Source: Trachipleistophora hominis (Eukaryota; Microsporidia; Pleistophoridae). Taken from it: DNA of 61,272 nt. The position numbers and the translations under genes are program-made. Every line of letters begins with the position of its first letter. The first letter of the stretch is position 1. The stretch lies in NCBI GenBank assembly GCA_000316135.1, contig JH993814.1:1690-62961 (forward strand), written 5' to 3'. Shown one piece after another: positions 52,728 through 61,272 of the stretch. Under the pieces are notes generated by a model. That model was not told the DNA's origin and ran no database searches. It worked only from the letters and a program-made list of their open reading frames with translations.

Positions 52728-53612
52728 TCATTCGGTAGTATCGTTTTGTGCTGTGCTGTTCTTGTCAGTTTTTAATTTATTACCATTCTTGTTCTCGCCC
52801 TGCCAGCTGCTGAAAAATAGTTTAGCCAGAGCAAAAAGAATAACACCGATTATGAGAAATGAAATTGCAAGTGCAAAGATAAATAAAATCACATATTTGA
52901 TATACATGGCAGCTTTTTGGTAATTCCTCGCCTTTTCAAGATCTTTTTTCGCTTCCTTGACCGTCTTCCTGGTCACATCAATCTCTATTTCAATGTTATC
53001 AACAATTTTTCGTGAGTTCATCACCATTTCGTGCAGCTCGTCGATCAGCGACACCAATTCATTAATCGAGTTCACAATATTTTTTATATTTTTGTTTCTC
53101 TCGCCCGCTTTTTTCAGGATGCCCTTGGATGAGCGTGCGCCAGGTTTAAATTCCTTTTCCAGCAGTTTGTGACCCTCCGAAGAGTTGACAAGGTCGTGCA
53201 ACTCGTCCTCTGTGGCATCTGGTTTTGCAATGAGAAACTGGGCCTTTAATCTTTGTTTCTCCTCTTTCGTGTGGTTTAGTTGTTCAGTTCGGTACAATTC
53301 AATAGTTTCTGCCAAATAATTTGTCAACACCTGCCACCTATTGTTCCTTGTATCCGCTTCAAACTCCTCATCCTCGGGAGATATCTCTTTATTCTCCTCG
53401 TGCATGTCCTTCAACTTCTCTTTCACTCGCTTAGAATTCTCTTTAAACATATTATTTAGCACGGTTATTCTGTTATCCAGCTCTGTTTCCTCACGATCCG
53501 AAAGGATAGAGTTGGCCTTTCTGTTCGAGAGAACCTTCAGCTTATGAATGTATTGTCTGAGTTTGTCTATTTCATCCTCGATCTTTTTACATCTGCCAAG
53601 AAATTCATCCAT
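52728..53612 (-). CDS. Syntaxin-type Qa-SNARE, Sso1/syntaxin-1-like
   Basis: Membrane fusion protein of the plasma-membrane syntaxin class. An N-terminal three-helix domain (about residues 1-125) is followed by the syntaxin signature IAKPDATEDELHDLVNSS (about 128-145), the SNARE helix (about 170-235) and a transmembrane segment (about 238-267). By alignment to syntaxin 1 at the D-x-IE segment, the central ionic-layer position, normally Gln, is Ser200 (MVMNSRKIVDNIE). A hydrophilic tail of about 27 residues follows the membrane segment, whereas syntaxins normally end there. No CCC tract before the ATG. Confidence 0.88.
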   Translation of the reverse strand: MDEFLGRCKKIEDEIDKLRQYIHKLKVLSNRKANSILSDREETELDNRITVLNNMFKENSKRVKEKLKDMHEENKEISPEDEEFEADTRNNRWQVLTNYLAETIELYRTEQLNHTKEEKQRLKAQFLIAKPDATEDELHDLVNSSEGHKLLEKEFKPGARSSKGILKKAGERNKNIKNIVNSINELVSLIDELHEMVMNSRKIVDNIEIEIDVTRKTVKEAKKDLEKARNYQKAAMYIKYVILFIFALAISFLIIGVILFALAKLFFSSWQGENKNGNKLKTDKNSTAQNDTTE

Positions 53613-54773
53613 TCAACAAGAAACAAAAAATGAAAGAAAACAAACAAAAGATTAAAAAACACGGGGTGATAAAGAGAGAATTATAATCAGAGTTATTGAT
53701 GTTTAATGATTATGGCCGAAACGAAACAATAAAACACGGCAAACGGCGTAAATATTGTATTTCTTACGTATGCAAGCGATAGCTGAAATAATTGAAACGA
53801 ATTTAAATGATGTCTACTAATAAGATTAAAAAAATACTTACAAAAATATACAATCTATGATCACCAAACACTAAGGCTATTGTAAGTCCACATGTAATGT
53901 TATTTGTGGTTTGTAAGAAGAGACTGGGCTAAAGAAGCGTGTTTTAGTGGTGAGATGAGTAAATAAATATGCTTTATTTGAAAGAGTACAAGAAGACACT
54001 TTAACTAATTTTAAAAAGAAAAATTCAAGGCTAAAACGTTAAAATTACGTTGGAGCCGAGAATAAAAATTTTTAGAGCTAAAAATTGTTCATCAGATGTA
54101 ATTAACCTTCTTTTTTTGGATAGTTCATTTATTTAAATTTCTACTTACATCAAATATATGATTGGCAATTTCGAATGTTAACGATCAAAATCGTTTATTT
54201 CAAAGATACTTAATGTTTTTAGATCATATTAATACAATACATGTTGTTATAAACGATAAGAAGATGCCATCATCGTTGATGTGATGGTATATTTAAGAAT
54301 AATTTACAAGGACAAATTTCCACAGTCTTAGATTAAAAAGAAGAATATGTGATACCACGGTGGGTCGTAGTGAACCATGTTTGTGCTATGAGGTGTACGG
54401 GTGTGAATAGATGTATTTCTATTAAGGAAAAGTAAAATCGTATAAATTGACGAATATATTTATGATTAAGAGCTGTTTTACCAATTTTCTTTATCAATTA
54501 CAAAGCAAGGAGAACGTCAAAGGCAATGTATCTCTCAAGGTATGAAAATGTGTGTAATTAGCCAAGATTGTCATATTAAACAACTACAAACGCTAGATGC
54601 TCTTCTAAAAAGTGTTTATTCATTTTCACACATCTCATAGTACACACTCGTGTAGTCCACGACCTGCCATTGATACCAGACACGTGCTAAAAAGAAGAAA
54701 AAATAGTCCAGTTTAAAAAAAAATGCCAAGTTAATCATTTATGATCATTTATCAATTTAATCAAAAATATTGG
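53613..54773. other. Intergenic, traces of hairpin element
   Basis: AT-rich, no gene. Two degenerate hairpin-element traces are possible: 53930-53990 (GTGTTTTAGTGGTGAG..TAAATATGCTTTA) and 54355-54435. Confidence 0.45.
54355..54435 (+). repeat. Hairpin element trace, degenerate
   Basis: CCACGGTGGGTCGTAGTGAACCATG, with the later TAAGGAAAAG end. The stem positions (GGTCG and GAACC) pair at three of five. Weak assignment. Confidence 0.35.
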
Positions 54774-56141
54774 TCACGAGTCCTCTATGCATATCTTCTC
54801 TTCCACATCATAGTCTTTCAATTTTTTAAACACTTTTTCGTATTTCAGAGCGTAAATCTCCTCATTCCTCTTGTACGTCTTCGTAAATTTGTCTCTCAAA
54901 ATTTCAAACTTGTGCATGTTTATTAATTCAAGCAGTAGGTGATCAAAGTTATTGGTGTTTAAAAACACGTCCATGCTAGTTCTTAAAGGCTTAAGTATGT
55001 ATTTCGACACGTATTTTTCTTTTCCGTGCCGTATCATTTCTAGCAGTATGTCATGCACAAACACATTCTCTACCATCCTCGCAATATACTCCCCTGTTTT
55101 CTTGAATAAAATCTTGTGATTTTCGTTTTCCTTTAACAACTGATGAGCAATCGATTTTCCTCGTTCTGTGTGCAGCAAGTCGACGAAAAATGACGAAAGA
55201 GTTTTCATAAAAGAGGCGCGTTCATTCGTATCGGTGTAATGCATCAGGTGGTAGAAAATCAAATCGTGCGTAATTTCTAAGTTTGTCAAGCCCTTGTTCA
55301 TTAATTTATCTAAGATAACCTCAAAATTAAACTTTTCACTCGGTATTTCCTGCAATGGCTTGCCGCCGTAAAATATTTTAACTTCGTTTCCCATGATTTC
55401 CTTTATAATTTCCTCCTTCTGTGCCACATTGACGTGTTGATACACCTCATCAAAATAGAATGCGCCAACACGGCTTGTTAGTATTTTTCGGTAATTTTTC
55501 TTCATTAATTCGAACACTTTTGCGAGATATTTCGTGTTCAACAATTTCTGAAGAAAAAAGATGCTAAAGGAACATTGGCAGAGCTCGGGGATATGTTTGT
55601 AAATTTCCTCAAAAATTTGGTCCTTCAGCGTAGCACTGCCGTACTTGAAAAGCGTCTGCGCAATTTTTGATCCCGTTCGCTTTTTTAGCACTTTGTAAAA
55701 ATGTCCTTTCAACGTTTTGTAAATTCGTGTATTGGCATCCTCTCTATTGATTTTTGGAACTTTTTTCTTCCTAGAAATCTCCCAGTCCTTTTTGCACAGA
55801 TCGATCATCTCATTTGTTTTGCTCTTCTGTATGCTTTTAGATATCCCAGGGCTCTTGTTGTACGGATCGTTGTCTTCCTGATTATCCTCATCGGCATGTC
55901 TTTTTCTATTTGAGCGCTTAAGATCATTTTCGTTATGTTTCGTCTTCCCTCTGATCTCGTATTTAGTGTTTCTCTCCTTGTTGCGGCTCAATTGCACCCC
56001 AGCAGTATTTTTAGAAAAAGTGCTATTATTATTTGAATTCTCCCCATCTACACGTTTTACCTTTTTCGAATCTGCGCTCTTATCCCTCAACCGTGTTTTT
56101 TTGTAGCAAGTACGACCCTCCATTGCATCCATATTTGCCAT
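54774..56141 (-). CDS. PUF6: Pumilio-like ribosome-biogenesis protein Puf6/PUM3
   Basis: Nucleolar RNA-binding protein needed for large-subunit rRNA processing. I start at 56141 (MANMDAMEG, 455 residues), where TTTTTATCACCC abuts the ATG; the frame is open 51 bases further up. The N-terminus (about 1-130) is basic and disordered, as in the family. The rest is made of Pumilio-type helical repeats: GSKIAQTLFKYGSATLKDQI, IPELCQCSFSIFFLQKLL, SRVGAFYFDEVYQHVNVAQK. It then has the CPL-like part with LLHTERGKSIAHQLLK, corresponding to the Puf6 LLHT.DG segment. Confidence 0.85.
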   Translation of the reverse strand: MANMDAMEGRTCYKKTRLRDKSADSKKVKRVDGENSNNNSTFSKNTAGVQLSRNKERNTKYEIRGKTKHNENDLKRSNRKRHADEDNQEDNDPYNKSPGISKSIQKSKTNEMIDLCKKDWEISRKKKVPKINREDANTRIYKTLKGHFYKVLKKRTGSKIAQTLFKYGSATLKDQIFEEIYKHIPELCQCSFSIFFLQKLLNTKYLAKVFELMKKNYRKILTSRVGAFYFDEVYQHVNVAQKEEIIKEIMGNEVKIFYGGKPLQEIPSEKFNFEVILDKLMNKGLTNLEITHDLIFYHLMHYTDTNERASFMKTLSSFFVDLLHTERGKSIAHQLLKENENHKILFKKTGEYIARMVENVFVHDILLEMIRHGKEKYVSKYILKPLRTSMDVFLNTNNFDHLLLELINMHKFEILRDKFTKTYKRNEEIYALKYEKVFKKLKDYDVEEKICIEDS

Positions 56142-57121
56142 GGGTGATAAAAATTTTATAAAGTTATTTTTGTAACACCACATGATGAACATCCTTCAAC
56201 CGTGAAATGAACAATTTCTTGTATTTGCGGTATTTTTTACAATCAAGTAGAAAGATTGATAGATGAATGGTACTAAATGTTGTATAAGGTTAAATATATA
56301 CACTTACGATTTAAACGGATTACAGTGAACGTTAATTTAACGATCATATATTATACGTTTAAAAAGCTTTTAACAATGCAGATGATCATATTGTGTGTTA
56401 TATATAAACAAAATATATTTCAGCAATTAAAATGATAGCGTAACGTTTAATTTTCGTTTTCACTGAGAAAAATAACCTTAAAAAACAAGCAAACGGTGGC
56501 AGGCCATACAAAATGGCCGTTCGCTAACCCATAAAGAATTACGTACGAATAAATTCACTTGATTGTTATTCTTAATAACAATAAAACGGGCAGAATTCTT
56601 ACTTATAAATCAATTAACGTAATATTTTTTTACTTTTTTAGTTATAACTTGATTGTAAAACAAATATATTAGAATAACTCCTTTGATATTTATACCTCAA
56701 TAACGCAGAGTATGATAAATACAATTCGTTTAATTACATTAAATTCATCCGATATTGATTCACCTTCGTTTTTTGGCGGTTTATCTGGCAAAATTTTGTA
56801 TTTTATGTTAATTAAAGATTTAAATCTTTAGGACAAGAAAGTCTTACATTTTAAAATTTGCCTTGTCATATTCAAGGAAAGCATGCAACAAAAGTGTATC
56901 TTGAATGTTATATTATATATCAAGTGGATAAGATCATTATGTTGCAATGCTGAATTAGCAAAAAAACCGGTTGTAAACCTAGGCAATCGTTTACACTTAA
57001 CCCTAAATTTATTGACATTCAGAACAGGCCCAGAGATGAGTGGGGTGAATTTATAATTGTTTACGTGCAATAAAATTCTATTTAATAACTATAATAACAT
57101 CACATTTTACCGTTTCTCAGT
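56142..57121. other. Intergenic, no gene seen
   Basis: About 980 bp AT-rich between Puf6 and the calcineurin-B-like gene. The minus-strand ORF at 56828-57070 has no similarity or start signal. Confidence 0.45.
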
Positions 57122-57712
57122 TCAATTTCCTCGAAAAAAGGGAAATATAGGTCTCTTTTTTATCGGATCGTGGTCAAAATCTATCACAAACATTCTGTCT
57201 AGATTGCTGTCCAAGTAAAAATTTACAAAGTCGTTGTAATCGAGGAAGCCCTTATGTTTCTTATCGTAGAACAAAAGCAACTCATCCACTTCTCTGGTAC
57301 ATATATCTCGGGAGAACTCATTTCCGTGTACTATTTCATATATTTTAGACAGTACGGCAGAACACAGCCTTCCATCCTCGTTCAGATCAAAGACGCTGAA
57401 AACAAATTTCATACGGAGATGTATGCTAGACTTCGGCGAAAAAATGCTCATGATCTCCAGAAAAAAAGGAAAGGTCATATTCTCGTATTCAATGACCTTT
57501 TCCATGGCATTTATAATTCGATTATTGAAAGGATTTGCACAGAACTCCGGTATAAGCATAATGTCACTGTACGTGAGATAGCCATTTTCCTGTCTGTCCA
57601 GCATTTTAAAGCGTTCATACAGCAATTCAAGTTCCTTTTGGCTGAAAATCGTGCTATTTGTGAGATCTTCGATCTCCTCTTCACACAGCATGCTGTCACT
57701 GAATATTCCCAT
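57122..57712 (-). CDS. Calcineurin B-like EF-hand protein
   Basis: Calcium sensor of the calcineurin B / CHP family. The 196 residues start MG, an N-myristoylation site, and follow the family from the first residues: EEIEDLTNSTIFSQKELELLYERF and LIPEFCANPFNNRIINA. EF-hand loops lie at 39-50 (DRQENGYLTYSD), 109-120 (DLNEDGRLCSAV, lacking the final acidic residue) and 150-161 (DKKHKGFLDYND); the second hand is degenerate. It could be the regulatory subunit of calcineurin or a CHP-type protein; no catalytic subunit is in the window. The start is supported by TACCCCTCAGACACACAA before the ATG. Confidence 0.85.
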   Translation of the reverse strand: MGIFSDSMLCEEEIEDLTNSTIFSQKELELLYERFKMLDRQENGYLTYSDIMLIPEFCANPFNNRIINAMEKVIEYENMTFPFFLEIMSIFSPKSSIHLRMKFVFSVFDLNEDGRLCSAVLSKIYEIVHGNEFSRDICTREVDELLLFYDKKHKGFLDYNDFVNFYLDSNLDRMFVIDFDHDPIKKRPIFPFFRGN

Positions 57713-58449
57713 TTGTGTGTCTGAGGGGTAACTCCCTTTATCGCATTTAAGTAAAACACTGTATGAGATAGTCGTCGTGCTAACCGTTGATGATTGATGT
57801 TAGGAACAGGCGCATTAATTGTGTAGAAGATTTGAACGGATTATCTTCTTGCTGTGACAACGGGTCTGTAATAAGCTTTGATAAAACAGAAGTGTTCTAT
57901 CCCAACAATACGCAACATCGTGGTCGACCAACAGTTCTGATGGTGATGTATTTAATGTTTGATCTGGGATTGTGAAATAAAACATGTCACGTGCCAAACG
58001 AATGTTAATTAAACAAATTTTCAAGCAGAAAACAAAAAAACATGCCAAACGAATTTCGTTTGATCAAGGCATCAGGGTGTATTTTAGAAAAAGAGAGTCT
58101 TTGTATTTTCAATACCCTACAAAATGCGTCGTCCGGGTTGCTGAGACCGAACAGGCTACCGGTCTATTTATAGAAGAAACCATTTAAGACCGTAAATGGT
58201 CATCAAGAAAACAATAAACGCTACGTTTCCTTTGTGTTAACGTAATTTATCGTAATATCATGTGATAGGGCATCACACGGATCATACGTTGAAATTATAA
58301 AATTAATAAACTCTCGCAATTGAACACAATGTTCAGAACACTTTCACCTGAGAACAGTGGCTAGATGTGCAGGAAAAAACATCTTATATGATGAATAAAA
58401 TACAATATTAAGTTAAAACCACTTTTATAGAACAGAAAGATTAAACGTC
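57713..58449. other. Intergenic with possible hairpin element and a palindrome
   Basis: AT-rich, no gene. A possible diverged hairpin element lies at 57916-58028, ending GTTAATTAAACAAATTTTCAAGC. A perfect short inverted repeat CAAACGA-ATT-TCGTTTG lies at 58046-58062. Confidence 0.45.
57916..58028 (+). repeat. Hairpin element, diverged copy
   Basis: The 3' end GAATGTTAATTAAACAAATT and TTCAAGC match copy C well. Upstream, ATCGTGGTCGACCAACAG may be the remains of the hairpin region (TGGTCGACCA is itself a palindrome). The spacing fits but the middle is not conserved. Confidence 0.45.
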
Positions 58450-59526
58450 TCATTTCTTAGTTTTCGCTATTTTGTTAATTTTGAATAAAATTATGTTGCC
58501 GTCCTCTACAACGTAGTCGCGGCCCTTGTGGAGATAACGCCCTGCTTTTTTAACATTCTGTTCGTTGCCATACAGCTTGATATCTTTGTACTCCATAACC
58601 TCTGCCATTATAAAATTTTTTTCAAAGTCTGAATGGATTACTGCTGCAGCCTGTGGTGCCTTAGTCCCCTCACGTACTGTCCATGATTTAACCTCCGGTG
58701 CTCCTACAGTGAAGAAATTGATCAACTTAAGCGCCTCGTATCCCTTCCAAAGCAGCTTTCTGACGAAAACGTCGCTTAAACTCGTTGCACTGAAGGGAAG
58801 AACATTCCGCTCTGTCTTGATAAGAGCACGCAAATGTTTATTGACCAACTTATTGTTGTATTCGTCTTCAGATATATTGGCTAGATACACAACCTCCTTG
58901 GTTGTTAATAAATTTAACGTATTAAGATACTCGATCTCGTCCGGTGTCCACTCAGCTTCGTTGGTCCACTTGACCTCGAGAACCTCCTTGAGCTTATCAA
59001 GCGTTTGAGTTTCAAATTTTTTCTTTTTAACATCTACAACTGTTTCTCTCTTCTGTTTTTCTATTCGCTTTGTAATAATTTGCAGGTCCTTCAACCGCAA
59101 TTCGTCTTTTATTGTTCTAACATCTCTCAGTGGGTCTATGTCTTCATCAACGTGCACTATATTTTCGTCCTCAAAGCAACGCACCACTTGGAATATACCA
59201 TCAGTGCGTCGTATGTTTTCTAGAAATTCATTTCCCAGCCCAAGTCCTTGACTAGCCCCCTTTATGAGACCAGCAATGTCAATAACGCTTAGATAAGCGG
59301 GCACAACGCTCTTTGGTTTGTATAAATTGACCAGGTATTCAAATCGTTCATCGGGAATCTCAATACGTCCCTCTTCGGGGGTGATCGTGCAAAAGGGATA
59401 GTTCGCTGCAGGAACAGATCGCTTTGTTAAAGCGTTGAACAGCGTACTCTTTCCAACGTTGGGTAACCCAACAATTCCCATTGATAAATTGTGAGATTTT
59501 CCGGGACGCGAAAACATGACAGTCAT
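58450..59526 (-). CDS. OLA1: Obg-family ATPase Ola1/YchF
   Basis: Conserved cytosolic P-loop NTPase of the TRAFAC class, ribosome-associated and implicated in translation and stress response. The 358 residues contain P-loop GLPNVGKS (20-27), NYPFCTITPEEGRI, DIAGLIKGASQGLGLGNEFL (83-102), the YchF-type NISE segment in place of the G4 NKxD, and a C-terminal TGS domain with PQAAAVIHSDFEKNFIMAEV. It is about 40 residues shorter than human OLA1, mostly at the C-terminus. The start is supported by TTTTTTACCCCTGTCAAA before the ATG, the same T-run plus CCC signal as at H3. Confidence 0.96.
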   Translation of the reverse strand: MTVMFSRPGKSHNLSMGIVGLPNVGKSTLFNALTKRSVPAANYPFCTITPEEGRIEIPDERFEYLVNLYKPKSVVPAYLSVIDIAGLIKGASQGLGLGNEFLENIRRTDGIFQVVRCFEDENIVHVDEDIDPLRDVRTIKDELRLKDLQIITKRIEKQKRETVVDVKKKKFETQTLDKLKEVLEVKWTNEAEWTPDEIEYLNTLNLLTTKEVVYLANISEDEYNNKLVNKHLRALIKTERNVLPFSATSLSDVFVRKLLWKGYEALKLINFFTVGAPEVKSWTVREGTKAPQAAAVIHSDFEKNFIMAEVMEYKDIKLYGNEQNVKKAGRYLHKGRDYVVEDGNIILFKINKIAKTKK

Positions 59527-61272
59527 TTTGACAGGGGTAAAAAAATTGTAAAAATATATTTTTAAGCGATGGCGGTTCCTAACATCACTTTACGACAGTT
59601 CATTTGTTAGCTCAATATATTCATTACAATTTAATTTATTCGCATGTCCATTTTGTAACAGTTAAATTCATTTATGTTTTCAAGCTTTGTATGATAATAA
59701 CTATTTTATATTTTTATAAAGTGGCTCATGATGCTATGATACACGCAATAACAACCAATGCATATAATGATAGGCCAAACATCGTTTACTTTACTACAAA
59801 TAAGACACCTTTGCCGTCTGTTCATAGTAATTGGTCAGCGACAATTATATACAATAAGTCGTTATTTATGTTCAACGTGGGATCAAGATGATTATCATAT
59901 TTAACATGGTAACAATACAGATTAAATATGCTACAACAAGCAATATTTACGTTTCATTGCAAATATAACTATCGTGACACTAAATTAAAATTATTTAAAC
60001 GAATGATTAATCTACCGCGTTAATATCCCAGAATATTATATAATTTAACTCAAACTCAGCTTTTCAATCTTAATTGTATTAAGAAATGGCTTTTACAAGG
60101 AAAAAAATTGATGCTGTGTGATGAGGAGTAATTGAGCGAGTAAATATTTTAGTATTAATTAATATTAAGTGCAACACAAATCAGGTTGGGTAATAAATCA
60201 GAAACATACTTTTAACCGAACATAATAGCCAATAAACTGATAACTAACCGAAATAAGTTAATTTAAATACACTACTAGTAGAATTTCGTTTTTTTCTTGC
60301 TGGTAATGACTGTATATCCGATACGTGCTGATGCATCATTTTTACTAAAATAAAACATTCGGATAGTCTGTTGATGGATATACAGTATTTAAATATAAAT
60401 TTAACTGCTACGCACAACTATTTGATGAACAGGAACAGGCGATTATGATTATTGTTAAATTCATTTCTTTATTACATAAAAGCACGGCCATCTAATATTG
60501 ATGTTTTATTTCTTTATTGAAGCTATTCCACTATAAGTACAAAATATTTTCATTCCTCTGCGCATTTTTGCTGGAAAGTGGTAACACAATATGGTTATCA
60601 GTTTGTCATCGATTGCTCATGATTCAAAGTTTGTGGGTTATACGGATGTCTACTCATCGATTTTTTTTGAAAACAGTTAAATATATCACAGACATGAATA
60701 TTATTCTAGTAAATGAGAAAAAGTAAATCTTTAATGGTGTATTTTTTTGAATGAAACAAGATATTTAGATTAGCAAACGATACGGAATAATATTTAGATC
60801 ATCATTTTGTAAAAGCATGACAAAGGTCACGTTTTATAGTCGATAGCTAGGGAACTAACATTTTATAGCCGGTAATTTATATATTTGTCTATATAAATAT
60901 TTTAACAGTGTAGTTGAGTGAATATTTGTTCCTTAGACTTGAATATTAATTTTTTGTTTTATTAAGTATTAAAATAGCTGTTTAATAGTGTATAATTTGA
61001 GAATAATAATTAGTCTATAAAATTACCTTTAAAATAATACTTTTAATCTACTTAGTTTGGTCGGTGGCCATGCCTATAATAAAGGTTAGTGTTTATCTGG
61101 TCTTTTATCTTTGCTCTAGTTATTTTAAAAGTAATACTATTCCACGACTATGCTCGATGTGATATAGTGTGTAATTTTACAATTCACCATACTTAGAACA
61201 ACTTATAAAAAGACAATGATAGAAAGATGTGGTAGCATACAACTATTTATGTTTCTACCACTATGTAGCTGC
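59527..61272. other. Intergenic right end
   Basis: About 1.75 kb AT-rich to the window end. The plus-strand ORFs at 59604-59891 and 60517-60726 lack similarity. GGTCGGTGGCCATGCC at about 61059-61074 resembles the 5' block of the hairpin element, but the rest does not match. Confidence 0.45.

Noticed and set aside
61059..61074. Right-end match to the 5' block of the hairpin element
   Set aside because: Only about 16 bases match; no hairpin or 3' block follows.

Overview
The window looks like a gene-sparse microsporidian nuclear contig. About 25 compact genes, none with a visible intron, sit in about 61 kb of AT-rich DNA. The proteins are eukaryotic but short and divergent: histone H3, TFIIS, an Aurora-type kinase, a class I histone deacetylase, Rab GTPases, a syntaxin, Trm5, Ubc7, Puf6, Ola1 and ribosomal protein uS17. 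Sixteen of the start codons have a CCC (or CCCC) tract a few bases upstream, the start signal described for microsporidia. Low gene density, Helitron remains and long intergenic repeats suggest a larger-genome lineage such as the Trachipleistophora/Vavraia group. That placement is inference.

Layout. 1-9.6 kb: TFIIS, a possible RNase H2 C subunit, a small membrane protein and a divergent histone H3, with many short structured repeats between them. 12.2-18.7 kb: CCA-adding enzyme and two tightly packed membrane proteins. 19-26 kb: a decayed Helitron-type helicase, a coiled-coil protein and an Aurora/Ipl1 kinase. 27.7-38.5 kb: a membrane RING protein, a histone deacetylase, a GC-rich Atg9-like protein, a 464-bp assembly gap and a TTC27/Emw1-like TPR protein. 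38.5-42.5 kb: a 4-kb stretch with no convincing gene. 42.5-51.2 kb: Ypt1-like Rab, Trm5, Ubc7, uS17, tRNA-Lys(UUU), dolichol kinase and Rab11. 52.7-59.5 kb: a syntaxin, Puf6, a calcineurin-B-like EF-hand protein and Ola1.

Together the genes are housekeeping: chromatin and transcription (H3, HDAC, TFIIS), tRNA maturation (CCA enzyme, Trm5), ribosome assembly and translation (Puf6, uS17, Ola1), the secretory pathway and ERAD (two Rabs, syntaxin, dolichol kinase, Ubc7, RING protein), and mitosis (Aurora). I see no operon-like arrangement except two minus-strand ORFs near 16.8 kb separated by 14 nt.

The most unusual feature is a dispersed family of roughly 100-bp elements on both strands. They share a 5' block (CCATGAACC..GGCCATGGTC), a short hairpin whose two arms change together between copies, the block AGAAGAGTGTGTTTG, and a 3' block (GGTGATAATTAAAC..CTTTTAG plus an A run). 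Perfect stems with different sequences in at least seven copies suggest a structured RNA or a structure-dependent mobile element. I do not recognise this family.
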